From Salinibacterium sp. UTAS2018 (lineage in GTDB: Bacteria; Actinomycetota; Actinomycetes; Actinomycetales; Microbacteriaceae), in contig NZ_CP035375.1 in NCBI RefSeq assembly GCF_004118935.1, positions 620,001-684,000 on the forward strand: a DNA stretch of 64,000 nucleotides, in the 5' to 3' direction. The position numbers and the translations under genes are program-made. This document shows, piece by piece, positions 17,022 through 26,895 of this stretch. Below the pieces are notes generated by a model. That model searched no databases, had not been told where the DNA came from, and saw nothing but the letters and a program-made list of their open reading frames with translations. Within the stretch, counting starts at the first letter, position 1; the number at the start of each line of letters is the position of its first letter.

Positions 17022-18251
17022 TTGGCTACACAAGAGCAGAACGAGTGGGGACACGTCGACGAGACGGGTACCGTTTTCGTCCGAGAGGCCAACGGCGAAC
17101 GCGCCGTAGGCCAATACCCTGACGGAACTCCCGAAGAGGCCCTGGCCTACTTCACCCGCAAGTACCACGAGCTGGCTGGTCAGGTGACCTTGCTCGAACA
17201 ACGGGTCAAGAACGGTGCTCCGGCGTCCGACGTCGCCAAAGCCATCAAGGCACTCAAAGAGTCGATCACGACGGCTAACGCCGTCGGCGACCTCGCCGCG
17301 CTCCACACTCGCGTCGAAGCACTGAGCGGTTCCGTCTCTAAGCTGACCGAGAAGCAAAGCGAAGAGGCAAAAGCCGCGCTGGCGGAAGCGATCACAGTGC
17401 GGACCGCACTCGTCGTGGAGGCCGAGACTCTCGCCGCTGCCGACCCCGCCAAAGCTCAGTGGAAACAGGTCACTGCGCAGATGGATGGCATCTTCGCGCG
17501 CTGGAAGGCGCACCAGACGGATGGTCCTCGACTTCCCAAGAACGAGGCCAACGAGCTCTGGAAGCGATTCCGTGCTGCCCGCAGCACCATTGACACCCAC
17601 CGTCGAGCATTCTTTGCCGAGCTCGACTCTGCCCACAAGAAGGCTCGCGCCGACAAGCAAGCGCTCGTCGACCAAGCAGAAGCGCTCGTTGCTCAAGGCG
17701 TGGACGGCATCCCTACCTACCGTCGTTTGCTTGACCAGTGGAAGGCCGCCGGCCGCGCGGGCAAGAAGTTCGACGATGCTCTCTGGGCTAAGTTCAAGCA
17801 GGCAGGTGACGTTCTCTACTCTGCGAAGTCAGAGATTGACGCTCAGGATAATGTCGAGTTCACTGCCAACTGGGAACTCAAGAAGGCGCTTCTTGAGGAA
17901 GCCGAGCCGCTCCTGACCGCCACGGACCGAACACAGGCCAAGAAAGCTCTGTTCTCGATCCAGAAGCGCTGGGATGAAATCGGCAAGGTTCCTCGCGACA
18001 AGGTCAAGGTAGCTGAAGACCGCCTGCGTAAGGTTGAAACGGCCGTTCGCACGCTTGACGAAGATCACTGGAACAAGAACAACCCTGAGCGGCAAGAGCG
18101 TTCCGAAGGCTTCCTGGGCCAGCTCAACGAAGCAATCCAGAAGCTGGAAGCGGAACTTGCCGAAGCTCAGGCAACAAAGGACGCAAAGAAGATCGCAGCC
18201 GCACAAGACGCTCTCGATGCCCGCAAGGCATGGTTGGGCGCCCTTCGGTAA
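17022..18251 (+). CDS. DUF349 domain protein
   Basis: Mostly helical, highly charged protein of 409 residues. DUF349 repeats are recognisable at roughly 150-230, 230-300 and 300-370 (patterns such as LWKRFRAARSTIDTHRRAFF and LWAKFKQAGDVLYSAKSEID). The C terminus is a Glu/Ala/Lys coiled coil. DUF349 proteins are common near rel and ppi genes in Actinobacteria; their role is unknown. The start is TTG 17022 after AGGTGAAG. A strong hairpin follows the stop codon. Confidence 0.85.
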   Translation: MATQEQNEWGHVDETGTVFVREANGERAVGQYPDGTPEEALAYFTRKYHELAGQVTLLEQRVKNGAPASDVAKAIKALKESITTANAVGDLAALHTRVEALSGSVSKLTEKQSEEAKAALAEAITVRTALVVEAETLAAADPAKAQWKQVTAQMDGIFARWKAHQTDGPRLPKNEANELWKRFRAARSTIDTHRRAFFAELDSAHKKARADKQALVDQAEALVAQGVDGIPTYRRLLDQWKAAGRAGKKFDDALWAKFKQAGDVLYSAKSEIDAQDNVEFTANWELKKALLEEAEPLLTATDRTQAKKALFSIQKRWDEIGKVPRDKVKVAEDRLRKVETAVRTLDEDHWNKNNPERQERSEGFLGQLNEAIQKLEAELAEAQATKDAKKIAAAQDALDARKAWLGALR

Positions 18252-18260
18252 TCATCTGTC

Positions 18261-18297
18261 CACAGGGTTCTGGTTCTCCACTGAACCAGACTCTGTG
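18261..18297 (+). terminator. Stem-loop after the DUF349 gene
   Basis: CACAG (18261-18265) pairs with CTGTG (18293-18297), and TCTGGTTC (18269-18276) pairs with GAACCAGA (18283-18290), with a small internal loop and a six-base hairpin loop. It lies ten bases after the stop. There is no clear U-tract, so it may be a non-canonical terminator or a stabilising hairpin. Confidence 0.6.
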
Positions 18298-18333
18298 CGC
18301 ATGATCTGTCGTCAGTGGTCGCACCATTGACGT

Positions 18334-18897
18334 ATGACACCACGATTGCCTTCAGTACTCAGCGCCTACGACTTACCTCTAGTTGAATTGCAGTGTGCTG
18401 CGCTCGACGGCGAGCTCTACGCATTAGATAGTTGCTTCTGCCCGATTGATGAGTTTGACACTATTCACCTGCGTGCTCGCGCTCTGGCGGTCGTTCTCGA
18501 TCCGCGAATCATTGCCGAACGGATGACGGCCGCGTGGGTCTGGGCGGCTACGCTCAATCCCCCAGTGAACCACGAACTGTGTGTGGCGATCGGTGCCCGC
18601 ACCCGCCCGCCCAGCAGCCTTCGCGCGGTGTTGCGAGAAGTGGTGATCGACGCGGACGACATCGATACGATCTCCGGGGTGAGTGTCACATCGCGGCTGC
18701 GAACGGTAATAGACCTCGCTCGCTTCAGCGAATCCTTCGGACCGCGCGAGAGCGCAGCAGTTTCCACGCTGATGGCAGACGGCGCTTTCGGTTACGAGGA
18801 GTGCGCCGCGGTCCTCAACGCACGGCGAAACTTGCCGCAGAAGCGACTCGCCCTCACCCGACTAGAAAGTCTCGGTGAGCGCTCCGCTACCGTCTAA
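18334..18897 (+). CDS. AbiEi-antitoxin-like protein, function unknown
   Basis: Protein of 187 residues whose overall pattern resembles AbiEi-type C-terminal domains that are abundant in Microbacteriaceae (SGVSVTSRLRTVIDLARF is typical). AbiEi is the antitoxin of type IV AbiE systems, but the partner nucleotidyltransferase toxin AbiEii is not present here and the N-terminal winged-helix part looks short. It may therefore be a domesticated regulator. It is convergent with rel, with seven bases between stop codons and no terminator visible between them. Confidence 0.55.
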   Translation: MTPRLPSVLSAYDLPLVELQCAALDGELYALDSCFCPIDEFDTIHLRARALAVVLDPRIIAERMTAAWVWAATLNPPVNHELCVAIGARTRPPSSLRAVLREVVIDADDIDTISGVSVTSRLRTVIDLARFSESFGPRESAAVSTLMADGAFGYEECAAVLNARRNLPQKRLALTRLESLGERSATV

Positions 18898-18904
18898 GAG
18901 CGTC

Positions 18905-21151
18905 TTACCCGCTGTTCACGCGATAGACGTCGTACACCGCATCCACGCGGCGAACCGCATTTAGTACACGGTCAAGATGAGTCGTATCCCCCATCTCAAA
19001 CACGAACTTGCTGATGGCTAACCGGGCCGTTGATGTGTTCACGGTCGCCGACAAGATATTGACGTGCGTTTCGCTCAACACCTTGGTGATGTCGGAGAGC
19101 AATCCGGCGCGGTCAAGAGCCTCGACCTGAATCTGAACCAAGAAGAGACTCTTCGATGTGGGCGCCCACTCGACGTCGATCATCCGTTCCGGTTCGTCCA
19201 GCAACGACTGAACGTTCTTACAATCGTCACGGTGAACAGAGACGCCCGCACCGCGCGTGACGAAGCCGACAACGCCGTCACCGGGGACCGGTGTGCAGCA
19301 GCGCGCGAGCTTGACCAAAATATCGGGTGCACCACGAACCAGGATCCCCGAGTCGGAATGCTTATACGGACGAAGCTTGCCTGCCGCGGGGAAGGAAAGC
19401 TCCCCCTCATCCTCTTCGGTCCCGGTACTGAGAGACCCTACTAGCTTTTCGATTACCGACTGCGTCGAAATGTGACCTTCCCCGACAGCGGCATACAGCG
19501 CCGACACGTCTTCGTAGCGCATCGCGGCGGCGAGCTCGGCGAACGACTCTTGACTCATGAGTTTCTGGAGCGGCATGTTTTGCTTGCGCATTGCACGGGC
19601 AATCGCATCCTTGCCCTGCTCAATTGCTTCGTCGCGCCGTTCCTTGGTAAACCACGCACGAATCTTGTTGCGGGCCCGAGTACTCTTCACGAAACCGAGC
19701 CAGTCCTGACTCGGAGCAGCGTCGGGGCTCTTAGAAGTGAACATCTCCACAGAGTCGCCGCTAGTCAACACCGTCTCCAGCGGCACGAGACGGCCATTGA
19801 CCTTCGCGCCCATCGTGCGATGTCCGATTTCAGTGTGCACTGCATAAGCAAAGTCGACGGGCGTTGCACCCGCCGGCAAACCGATCACCCTGCCCTGCGG
19901 TGTGAAAACGTAGACCTCTTTGGCTCCGATCTCGAAGCGTAGAGACTCCAGGAACTCGCTCGGGTCAGAGGTTTCCGCTTGCCAGTCCGTGATGTGTGCG
20001 AGCCACGCCATGTCGTTGTCAGCGGGGCCGGACTCGACTGCTTTGCCTGCCGCACGGTCTTTGTACTTCCAATGCGCCGCCACACCGAACTCGGCGCGGT
20101 GGTGCATTTCATTCGTACGAATCTGGATCTCCACGGCCCGGCCCTGAGGACCAATAACGGTGGTGTGAAGCGACTGGTACAGATTGAACTTCGGCGTAGC
20201 GATGTAATCCTTGAAGCGACCAGGGATCGGATTCCAGCGCGCGTGGATCGACCCAAGAACGGCATAACAGTCGCGCACAGAATTGACGAGAACCCGGATG
20301 CCCACGAGGTCGTAGATCTCGTCGAACTCACGCCCGCGCACGATCATCTTCTGATAGATCGAGTAGTACTGCTTCGGGCGACCCGCAACCGATCCCTTGA
20401 TGCGCGACGTACGCAGGTCATCCTTTACGGAGGCGATGACTTGCTTGACGAACTCGTCACGCTGAGGAGTCCGCTTCGTAACCAGGCTCTCGATTTCGAC
20501 GTAGATTTTGGGATGCAGCACGGCGAAAGAGAGGTCTTCGAGTTCAAGCTTAATTGCCTGAATACCGAGGCGGTGAGCAAGCGGTGCGTAGATCTCTAAG
20601 GTCTCTTGTGCCTTGCGTGACGCCGACTCTCGCGGAACGAACCCCCAGGTGCGGGCGTTGTGCAGGCGGTCGGCGAGTTTGATGACCAGAACGCGGATAT
20701 CTTTCGACATGGCGACGATCATCTTGCGCACGGTCTCGGCTTGAGCGCTATCGCCGTACTTGACCTTGTCGAGTTTGGTTACGCCGTCGACCAGCATCGC
20801 GATCTCGTCGCCGAACTCAAGTCGGAGCTCGTCGAGCGAATACGCCGTGTCTTCTACCGTGTCATGAAGCAGCGCGGCGGCGATCGTCTTTTCGCCAATC
20901 CCCAGTTCCGCAAGAATCTGCGCCACGGCGATTGGATGAGTGATGTATGGCTCGCCACTCTTGCGCTTCTGGCCATCGTGAGCTCGGAATGCTGCGGCGT
21001 AGGCGCGTTCGATCAGCGCGAGGTTTGCCTTGGGGTGGGTCGTCTTTACGGTGCGCAGTAGCTTTTCGACCGAGCCCGCTGGCTGAGCTCGCGAGAAAAG
21101 CCGCGGAAGTAGCGCGCGGAAAGAAGCCGATGACTGTTGCGCTTCGCTCAT
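18905..21151 (-). CDS. rel: Bifunctional (p)ppGpp synthetase/hydrolase, RelA/SpoT (Rsh)
   Basis: Long Rsh enzyme of 748 residues that makes and degrades the stringent-response alarmone. The HD hydrolase domain carries HDTVED at 96-101, so hydrolysis is likely intact. The synthetase domain follows (GRPKQYYSIYQKM, FDEIYDLVGIRVLV, IQIRTNEMHHRAEFGVAAHW), then a TGS domain (EVYVFTPQGRVIGLPAGATP), the zinc-finger/RIS region (LARCCTPVPGDGVVGFVTRG) and a C-terminal ACT domain. It is the last gene of the ruvCAB-yajC-secDF-rel block. Confidence 0.96.
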   Translation of the reverse strand: MSEAQQSSASFRALLPRLFSRAQPAGSVEKLLRTVKTTHPKANLALIERAYAAAFRAHDGQKRKSGEPYITHPIAVAQILAELGIGEKTIAAALLHDTVEDTAYSLDELRLEFGDEIAMLVDGVTKLDKVKYGDSAQAETVRKMIVAMSKDIRVLVIKLADRLHNARTWGFVPRESASRKAQETLEIYAPLAHRLGIQAIKLELEDLSFAVLHPKIYVEIESLVTKRTPQRDEFVKQVIASVKDDLRTSRIKGSVAGRPKQYYSIYQKMIVRGREFDEIYDLVGIRVLVNSVRDCYAVLGSIHARWNPIPGRFKDYIATPKFNLYQSLHTTVIGPQGRAVEIQIRTNEMHHRAEFGVAAHWKYKDRAAGKAVESGPADNDMAWLAHITDWQAETSDPSEFLESLRFEIGAKEVYVFTPQGRVIGLPAGATPVDFAYAVHTEIGHRTMGAKVNGRLVPLETVLTSGDSVEMFTSKSPDAAPSQDWLGFVKSTRARNKIRAWFTKERRDEAIEQGKDAIARAMRKQNMPLQKLMSQESFAELAAAMRYEDVSALYAAVGEGHISTQSVIEKLVGSLSTGTEEDEGELSFPAAGKLRPYKHSDSGILVRGAPDILVKLARCCTPVPGDGVVGFVTRGAGVSVHRDDCKNVQSLLDEPERMIDVEWAPTSKSLFLVQIQVEALDRAGLLSDITKVLSETHVNILSATVNTSTARLAISKFVFEMGDTTHLDRVLNAVRRVDAVYDVYRVNSG

Positions 21152-21263
21152 CCCTTTACCCCCTAGTTTGATTCTAGGTTGTGTTCGGGATGAGCGAAGA
21201 CACAGTCGCTCAGGGCGGACTCAGCCGCCTGCGAACGCACACACTGCCGTTCGCCCATTGTGG

Positions 21264-22280
21264 TTACTTGTTGCCCTTGTCCGCGGCGCGAGCAGCAGTC
21301 AATCGCTTGGTGCGACTAAGGATGGCTGGCTCGTTTTGGCGGAACTGCGCGTAGAGCGGAGCGGCGATGAAGATGGTCGAGTACGTGCCGACGACGATAC
21401 CGATGAACAGAGCCAGAGCGATATCACGCAGCGTACCGGCACCGAGAACGTAGGCACCGATGAAGAGGATCGCTGCGACGGGAAGCGCGGCGACCACTCC
21501 AGTGTTGATCGAACGCACCAAGGTCTGATTGACCGCTAGGTTCACAGACTCAGCGAAAGTACGACGAGATTCCGATCCATCTTCCGACGTATTCTCTCGA
21601 ATCTTGTCGAACACTACGACGGTGTCGTACAGCGAGAATCCCAAGATCGTGAGGAATCCGATCACGGCAGAGGGCGTGATCTCGAAACCGAAGATTCCGT
21701 AGACGCCGGCAGTAATCACGATGTCGTGAAGCAGCGCAATCATTGCGGCGATCGACATCTTCCACGTGCGGAAGTAGATCGCCATCATCACGGCGGCTAG
21801 CGCGATAAACACGAGAAGCGCACGAAGCGCGGAACTCGTGATGTCGGCGCCCCACGACGGTCCGACGAATGACGCGGCGACGAGCTCTCGGTCGACATTG
21901 AACGCACCGGCGAGAGCATCGCGCACAGCATTCGATTCCTCTGTCTCGAGCTGTTCGGTCTGCACGCGGAGCGAGCTAGTTCCGATGACCGTCACCTTGG
22001 GCTCAGCATCGCCAACAATGCCGACAACCGTGTCAGACGCGAGATTCTGAGCCTCCGCACTGGAATCTGAATCCGAGAGCGCTTGGACCGAATCAATCTG
22101 GAACTGTGATCCACCAGTGAACTCGATGCCGAAAACGTAACCGCCGCGAAGTGCCGGCACAACGATCGAGATTGCAATCAGTACCGCAGCAAGGGTGTAC
22201 CACACCTTACGGCGACCGATGAAGTTGATCGAGACATCGCCGGTGTAGAGATCGTTGCCAAACTTAGAGAAGCTAGCCAT
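21264..22280 (-). CDS. secF: Protein translocase subunit SecF
   Basis: Polytopic membrane protein of 338 residues that with SecD uses the proton motive force to help SecYEG export. It has six membrane segments, the large extracytoplasmic P1 domain after the first, and the family motifs FGIEFTGGSQFQID, ALLHDIVITAGVYGIFGFEI and LGFSLYDTVVVFDKIREN. Its start overlaps the last base region of secD, so the two are coupled. The C-terminal tail is short and basic. Confidence 0.95.
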   Translation of the reverse strand: MASFSKFGNDLYTGDVSINFIGRRKVWYTLAAVLIAISIVVPALRGGYVFGIEFTGGSQFQIDSVQALSDSDSSAEAQNLASDTVVGIVGDAEPKVTVIGTSSLRVQTEQLETEESNAVRDALAGAFNVDRELVAASFVGPSWGADITSSALRALLVFIALAAVMMAIYFRTWKMSIAAMIALLHDIVITAGVYGIFGFEITPSAVIGFLTILGFSLYDTVVVFDKIRENTSEDGSESRRTFAESVNLAVNQTLVRSINTGVVAALPVAAILFIGAYVLGAGTLRDIALALFIGIVVGTYSTIFIAAPLYAQFRQNEPAILSRTKRLTAARAADKGNK

Positions 22281-24016
22281 CAGGAGTCCTTTCCATCTGA
22301 GCCGGAATCTTTAGCAGTGCCAGCCAGCTCAGCAGCTTTTCGTTCGGCGATTGTTTGGCGGCGAGCAGCTTCGCGACTCGCTCCGGTGTTGTTCTTCGTA
22401 GCAACCGGGGTGCGGAACTGCGCACGACCACGGTAGACGGCACCGAGAGCGTTGGGGTCAAGCCCACTCAGCGGGTGACCGCTGGAGAAGAATCGCGTAG
22501 TCGCAAGCAGCTGAAGGACCGGGTGAGTGAACAACACCACGACCAGCACGTCGATGACTGTCGTCAACCCGAGGGTTAGAGCGAATCCACGGACGTTACC
22601 GACAGCGAGAACGAAGAGCACGACCGCCGACAGAAGGTTGACCGCCTTTGCGGCGAAGATCGTGCGCAGAGCACGTTTCCAGCCGGCCTCGACCGCGCCA
22701 GTCAGCGAGCGGCCATCACGAAGCTCATCGCGGATTCGCTCGAAATACACGATGAACGAGTCGGCGGTGAAACCGATAGCGACAATCAATCCGGCGACAC
22801 CAGCTAGCGAGAGTCGGTAGCCATGACGCCAGGAAAGATACGCGATCACGAGGTACGTCAACACGCCGGCAACGATGAGCGATGCCACGGTAACCAGACC
22901 CAGAAGGCGGTATTGGAAGAGGGAGTAGATGACCACCAGCAGCAGTCCGATGAGGCCGGCGATGATGCCCGAATTTAACTGCGCGGTGCCGAGCGTTGCG
23001 GAGATGTCCTCTTTGCTCTGAACCTCAAAGCCGATGGGAAGAGCACCGAACTTCAGCTGGTCCGCCAGAATGGTTGCAGATTCTTGAGTGAAGCTCCCCG
23101 AGATCTGCGGGTTACCGCCAGTGATGATGCCCTGAGTCGTCGGCGCCGAAATGACCTGACCGTCAAGAACAATCGCGAAACGGTTGCGCGGGTCGGTGTT
23201 GTCGAACCCGAACAGGCGGGTCGTCATCTCGCGGACTGCAGCAGTGCCCTCGGCGTCGAACGTCGGGAAGACGCCCCACTGGCCGGTGCTGACGCCCTGT
23301 GAGCTCGAGACGAGGCCGGATGATGCGTCGGTGATGGTACTTCCTTCGACCTCGACCGGGCCAAGAATGTACTTGAACGAACCATCGGCTTCACACGTGA
23401 TGAGCGCTTCGTCTGCAGGCGCGACGCTGAAGTTGTCGAGCGACGAGCAATCAAAGTTGCTGTACTCATCGAACAGAGCTTCGGTGATCCAGTTCAAGTC
23501 GCTGGCATCTGTCGGCGCTGCAGTAGGCGTCGTCGCGAGGGTGGGCTCGGGAGTCGCCGTCTCTTCATCAGGAGCATCCGTCGACGCCGGGTCCGGAGTT
23601 TCCTCAGCGGTAGCGGTGCTCGCGACCTCGGTGTAAAGAACCGGCCGGAACTCGAGCTTGGCCGACGCCTGAATACGCGCGAGTGTTTCGTCGTCCGGGG
23701 TTCCGGGGATGGAGACCACGACGTTGCTTGCGCCCTGCGTGGTGATCTCCGCTTCCGATACGCCACTGGCGTCAACACGGTCGCGAATGATCGACACCGC
23801 TTGAGCGAGTTGCTCGCCCGACACGGTTTGTCCACTCTCTAGCTGCGGGGCGAGAACAATTTGCGTTCCGCCCTGAAGGTCAAGAGCAAGCTTCGGAGCC
23901 CACGATGCCGTACCGAAGATGGAGCCAGCGCCAACTAAGACGGTGAATCCCACCGTGATTGCTGTGAGCCAGACTATGGCCCGCCAGGCGTTCTTCACAG
24001 GGGTTGTTCTTGCCAC
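22280..24016 (-). CDS. secD: Protein translocase subunit SecD
   Basis: Membrane protein of 578 residues and partner of SecF. It shows the first membrane segment, PKLALDLQGGTQIVLAP, RDRVDASGVSEAEITTQGAS, then a low-complexity Thr/Pro/Ala/Glu-rich insert at about 120-165, the NPQISGSFTQESATILADQL motif, and the C-terminal RND block with AVGFTADSFIVYFERIRDEL-like sequence (read AIGFTADSFIVYFERIRDEL). A tail of about 60 residues is basic then acidic. The start is GTG 24016 with a weak ribosome-binding site. It lies about 110 bases after yajC. Confidence 0.95.
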   Translation of the reverse strand: MARTTPVKNAWRAIVWLTAITVGFTVLVGAGSIFGTASWAPKLALDLQGGTQIVLAPQLESGQTVSGEQLAQAVSIIRDRVDASGVSEAEITTQGASNVVVSIPGTPDDETLARIQASAKLEFRPVLYTEVASTATAEETPDPASTDAPDEETATPEPTLATTPTAAPTDASDLNWITEALFDEYSNFDCSSLDNFSVAPADEALITCEADGSFKYILGPVEVEGSTITDASSGLVSSSQGVSTGQWGVFPTFDAEGTAAVREMTTRLFGFDNTDPRNRFAIVLDGQVISAPTTQGIITGGNPQISGSFTQESATILADQLKFGALPIGFEVQSKEDISATLGTAQLNSGIIAGLIGLLLVVIYSLFQYRLLGLVTVASLIVAGVLTYLVIAYLSWRHGYRLSLAGVAGLIVAIGFTADSFIVYFERIRDELRDGRSLTGAVEAGWKRALRTIFAAKAVNLLSAVVLFVLAVGNVRGFALTLGLTTVIDVLVVVLFTHPVLQLLATTRFFSSGHPLSGLDPNALGAVYRGRAQFRTPVATKNNTGASREAARRQTIAERKAAELAGTAKDSGSDGKDS

Positions 24017-24124
24017 CTATTTGACTCAGCTTTCTTGACAGAGCAGTGCGGAATCGCACGCCGTTGGACAGTCACCCTCGGGTAGGACGACTCTCAACAC
24101 TAGTGGGTTACGGGCGACGTTCCT

Positions 24125-24544
24125 CTACTTTGAGGACTTGTCGTCCTTCGAGTCGGAGAGCTCGCCGAATTCCGGTGTTTCAGAATCAGCGGAAGCGTCC
24201 GTGGCAGCTTCGCGCTCCGCAGCTTCGCGGTTAGCGATCTCCATGGCTTCTTCGACCGAACGAGGAGCGCCGTCTTCTACGGCTTCTTCAACGACTACCT
24301 TGGCGAGGGTCTGGCTGTGAACCTTGACGACAACGCCGTTGCTGATTTCGATCTCAGCTTCGTTCTTCGCCGTGTCCATCGTGATGAGCGTTCCGAAGAG
24401 ACCGAAGTTGGTCATCACTTCTACGCCGGGCACCATCTGCTCGCGCAGTTCTTCCTGCTGAGCCTTGCGCTTACGGCTGTTGCGGAACATGAAGAAGATG
24501 AGCACGCCGAGAATAGCGAGCATTGCAATAGAAAGAGGATCCAT
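24125..24544 (-). CDS. yajC: Preprotein translocase subunit YajC
   Basis: Single-span membrane protein of 139 residues that associates with SecDF. After MDPLSIAMLAILGVLIFFMF comes the basic RNSRKRKAQQEELREQM and the family core VPGVEVMTNFGLFGTLITMD. The C-terminal half is an acidic Ala/Glu/Asp tail about 45 residues longer than in E. coli, common in Actinobacteria. It lies between ruvB and secD, the standard order. Confidence 0.93.
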   Translation of the reverse strand: MDPLSIAMLAILGVLIFFMFRNSRKRKAQQEELREQMVPGVEVMTNFGLFGTLITMDTAKNEAEIEISNGVVVKVHSQTLAKVVVEEAVEDGAPRSVEEAMEIANREAAEREAATDASADSETPEFGELSDSKDDKSSK

Positions 24545-24608
24545 GAGGTACCTTTCGGTGGTCTGTGGGCCTGGCGCTCAAGCTGAGGCGCGTGTTTAGC
24601 CAGTAAAA

Positions 24609-25643
24609 CTATAGTTCATCGGTAGCGGCGGCCGAATCCCGGTCGGTCATCCCGAAGTGATCCCACGCCGCTCGTGTCGCAACTCGTCCTCGGGGCGTTC
24701 GCGTGAGCAATCCGACGCGCACCAAGAACGGCTCGACCACAGACTCTACGGTCTCAGCCTCTTCACCGACCGACACTGCCAAAGTGCTGAGACCCACCGG
24801 TCCCCCGTCGAAACGCTCGAGGACCGTCATCATTACGGCGCGGTCAAGACGATCGAGACCCCGCTCGTCGACGTCATAGAGCTCCAACGCGGCCCGCACT
24901 GCATCCTTGCTCGCGGCCGTATCGTTCACGAGCGCGTAGTCGCGGACTCTGCGCAGCAATCGGTTCGCGATTCGCGGAGTACCCCGGCATCGTCCGGCAA
25001 TCTCAGCAACGGCTTCATGGTCGATCTCGAGATCAAGCATGCGTGCCGTGCGCGCGATAACGCGCTCCAGCTCAGCCTCGTCGTAGAACTCAAGATGAGC
25101 CGTGAAGCCGAAGCGGTCGCGAAGCGGGTTGGGGAGAAGCCCTGAGCGGGTCGTCGCACCTACCAAGGTAAAGGGTGCGATATCGAGCGGGATGGAAGTC
25201 GCCCCGGCTCCCTTTCCGACCATGATGTCGATTCTGAAATCTTCCATCGCGAGGTACAGCATCTCTTCTGCCGAGCGCGCCATGCGGTGAATCTCGTCAA
25301 TAAAGAGCACTTCGCCCGGGAGAAGTGAAGACAGTACTGCGGCAAGATCGCCCGCATGTTGGATAGCCGGCCCGCTCGAGAGACGCAGAGGTCGGTCACT
25401 CTCGTGAGCCACGATCATCGCCAGCGTCGTCTTGCCTAGACCAGGCGGACCTGCTAGGAGGATGTGATCAGCCGTTCGATTCTGCATCGCAGCAGCACGC
25501 AACAGAAGCTGCAGCTGACCCCGAACTTTCGTCTGGCCAACGAACTCTGCGAGCGAAGCTGGTCGCAACGCTCCCTCAAACGCGAGTTCGGCATCCGACT
25601 CGACGGTGGGGTTAACTACTTCTTCGTCGCTGTTGTTGAACAT
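24609..25643 (-). CDS. ruvB: Holliday junction branch migration ATPase RuvB
   Basis: AAA+ motor of 344 residues that with RuvA drives branch migration. It shows [19 protein letters not shown], Walker [14 protein letters not shown], Walker [10 protein letters not shown], sensor 1 [10 protein letters not shown] and the arginine finger in PLRDRFGF. The C-terminal winged helix has RTPRGRVAT. The start overlaps the ruvA stop by one base (TAATG), giving tight coupling. Confidence 0.97.
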   Translation of the reverse strand: MFNNSDEEVVNPTVESDAELAFEGALRPASLAEFVGQTKVRGQLQLLLRAAAMQNRTADHILLAGPPGLGKTTLAMIVAHESDRPLRLSSGPAIQHAGDLAAVLSSLLPGEVLFIDEIHRMARSAEEMLYLAMEDFRIDIMVGKGAGATSIPLDIAPFTLVGATTRSGLLPNPLRDRFGFTAHLEFYDEAELERVIARTARMLDLEIDHEAVAEIAGRCRGTPRIANRLLRRVRDYALVNDTAASKDAVRAALELYDVDERGLDRLDRAVMMTVLERFDGGPVGLSTLAVSVGEEAETVESVVEPFLVRVGLLTRTPRGRVATRAAWDHFGMTDRDSAAATDEL

Positions 25644-26260
25644 TAGGAGCCGGCCTTGCCGCCGCGCGAGCCGACAAGCAAGATGGCCCGGCGAAGAATC
25701 GCTTGAACGTCGTTAAGCTCTGCTTCGCTTGCGTCGCGCAGAGCGCTCTCTGCCGCGGGCTGCGCGAGCTTGTCGGGCCAGCCCAAACCCTGCAGCGCCA
25801 TCGATACTTGTTCAGAGACCGAGTTGGCACGTACCGAGGTAACCCCGGGCTGTCGCGTCGACACCACAAGCTTGCCCGCGAGATTAAGCACAATGAGTTT
25901 GGCCGTTTTGGGGCCGATACCCGAGACCTTGCGGAATGCGGAGTCATTTTCTTCGGTGACAGCGCGGGCAACGTCATCGGGCGTGAGCGCGGCGAGAACA
26001 CCCATCGCACTCTTAGGGCCGACTCCGGTGACGCCTCGCAGGAGGTTAAATACTTCAAGCTCCTCAGCTGACCGGAAGCCATACAGGGCGAGATCGTCTT
26101 CACGCACGATGAGAGCAGTATTGACTTGGGTTTCAGAACCTACTCGTACCGAGAGCGCGTGCTCGGGAGTAACGCTCACGCTGAGCCCCACTCCCCCGAC
26201 CTCGATGACGAGTGAGGTTCCGACCGCGGCGAGAACCGTGCCGCGAAGGGATGAAATCAT
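25643..26260 (-). CDS. ruvA: Holliday junction branch migration protein RuvA
   Basis: Junction-binding tetramer subunit of 205 residues. Domain I ([20 protein letters not shown]), domain II helix-hairpin-helix motifs ([20 protein letters not shown] and [20 protein letters not shown]) and the small C-terminal RuvB-binding domain ([20 protein letters not shown]) are all visible. It overlaps ruvC by four bases at its start and ruvB by one at its end. Confidence 0.96.
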   Translation of the reverse strand: MISSLRGTVLAAVGTSLVIEVGGVGLSVSVTPEHALSVRVGSETQVNTALIVREDDLALYGFRSAEELEVFNLLRGVTGVGPKSAMGVLAALTPDDVARAVTEENDSAFRKVSGIGPKTAKLIVLNLAGKLVVSTRQPGVTSVRANSVSEQVSMALQGLGWPDKLAQPAAESALRDASEAELNDVQAILRRAILLVGSRGGKAGS

Positions 26261-26892
26261 AGGTTCAGCCTACGAGCACCCGCTGACTTCTCTGCCGACC
26301 GCCACGCCTCCTGCGCCGGGGTGAGACCGGAACTGACCGGTGATGTTCGCCTCGCTCCAGCGGCGCCCGCCCCCACATCAGCCACAGTCGCGCGGGGTGA
26401 GGCCGCAAATCCCGGCCCACTCTTCCACGCACCACAGATCGCTAGGGCGCACGCATCCGCGGCATCCGCCGGTGTGGGCGCTTCGGCAAGACCGAGAACG
26501 CGGGCAACCATGGTTCCTACTTGCTTCTTATCAGCTCCACCGAAACCAGTGATCGCAAGCTTCACTTCGGTGGGAGTATGCAGCGAGACAGAAAGCTCCC
26601 GGCGCGCGGCGACATACATAGCGACGCCGCTGGCTTGCGCGGTACCCATGACGGTACTGAGGTTGTTCTGGGCAAAAACCCGCTCAAGGGAGAGCTGAGT
26701 CGGCGCATACTCGCCAATCACCGCGTCGATGCCCTCACCGATCAGCCGCAATCGTTCCTCAAGCGCCATCTCTGGCGGCGTACGGACCACTCCGACGTAG
26801 ACAAGCGTTGCTCGTCGATTCGGAGCGACGTCGACGACTCCGACACCACAGCGCGTGAGACCGGGGTCAATCCCGATCACCCGCAGGGTCAT
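26257..26892 (-). CDS. ruvC: Crossover junction endodeoxyribonuclease RuvC
   Basis: RNase H-fold resolvase of 211 residues that cleaves Holliday junctions. The first catalytic aspartate is in RVIGIDPGLTRCGVGVVD. The segments SLERVFAQNNLSTVMGTAQA and PTEVKLAITGFGGADKKQVG are typical, with final acidic residues in TPADAADACALAICG. The C-terminal extension of about 45 residues after residue 165 is Ala/Gly-rich and not conserved. It starts three bases after the yebC stop. Confidence 0.95.
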   Translation of the reverse strand: MTLRVIGIDPGLTRCGVGVVDVAPNRRATLVYVGVVRTPPEMALEERLRLIGEGIDAVIGEYAPTQLSLERVFAQNNLSTVMGTAQASGVAMYVAARRELSVSLHTPTEVKLAITGFGGADKKQVGTMVARVLGLAEAPTPADAADACALAICGAWKSGPGFAASPRATVADVGAGAAGARRTSPVSSGLTPAQEAWRSAEKSAGARRLNL

Positions 26893-26895
26893 CGA

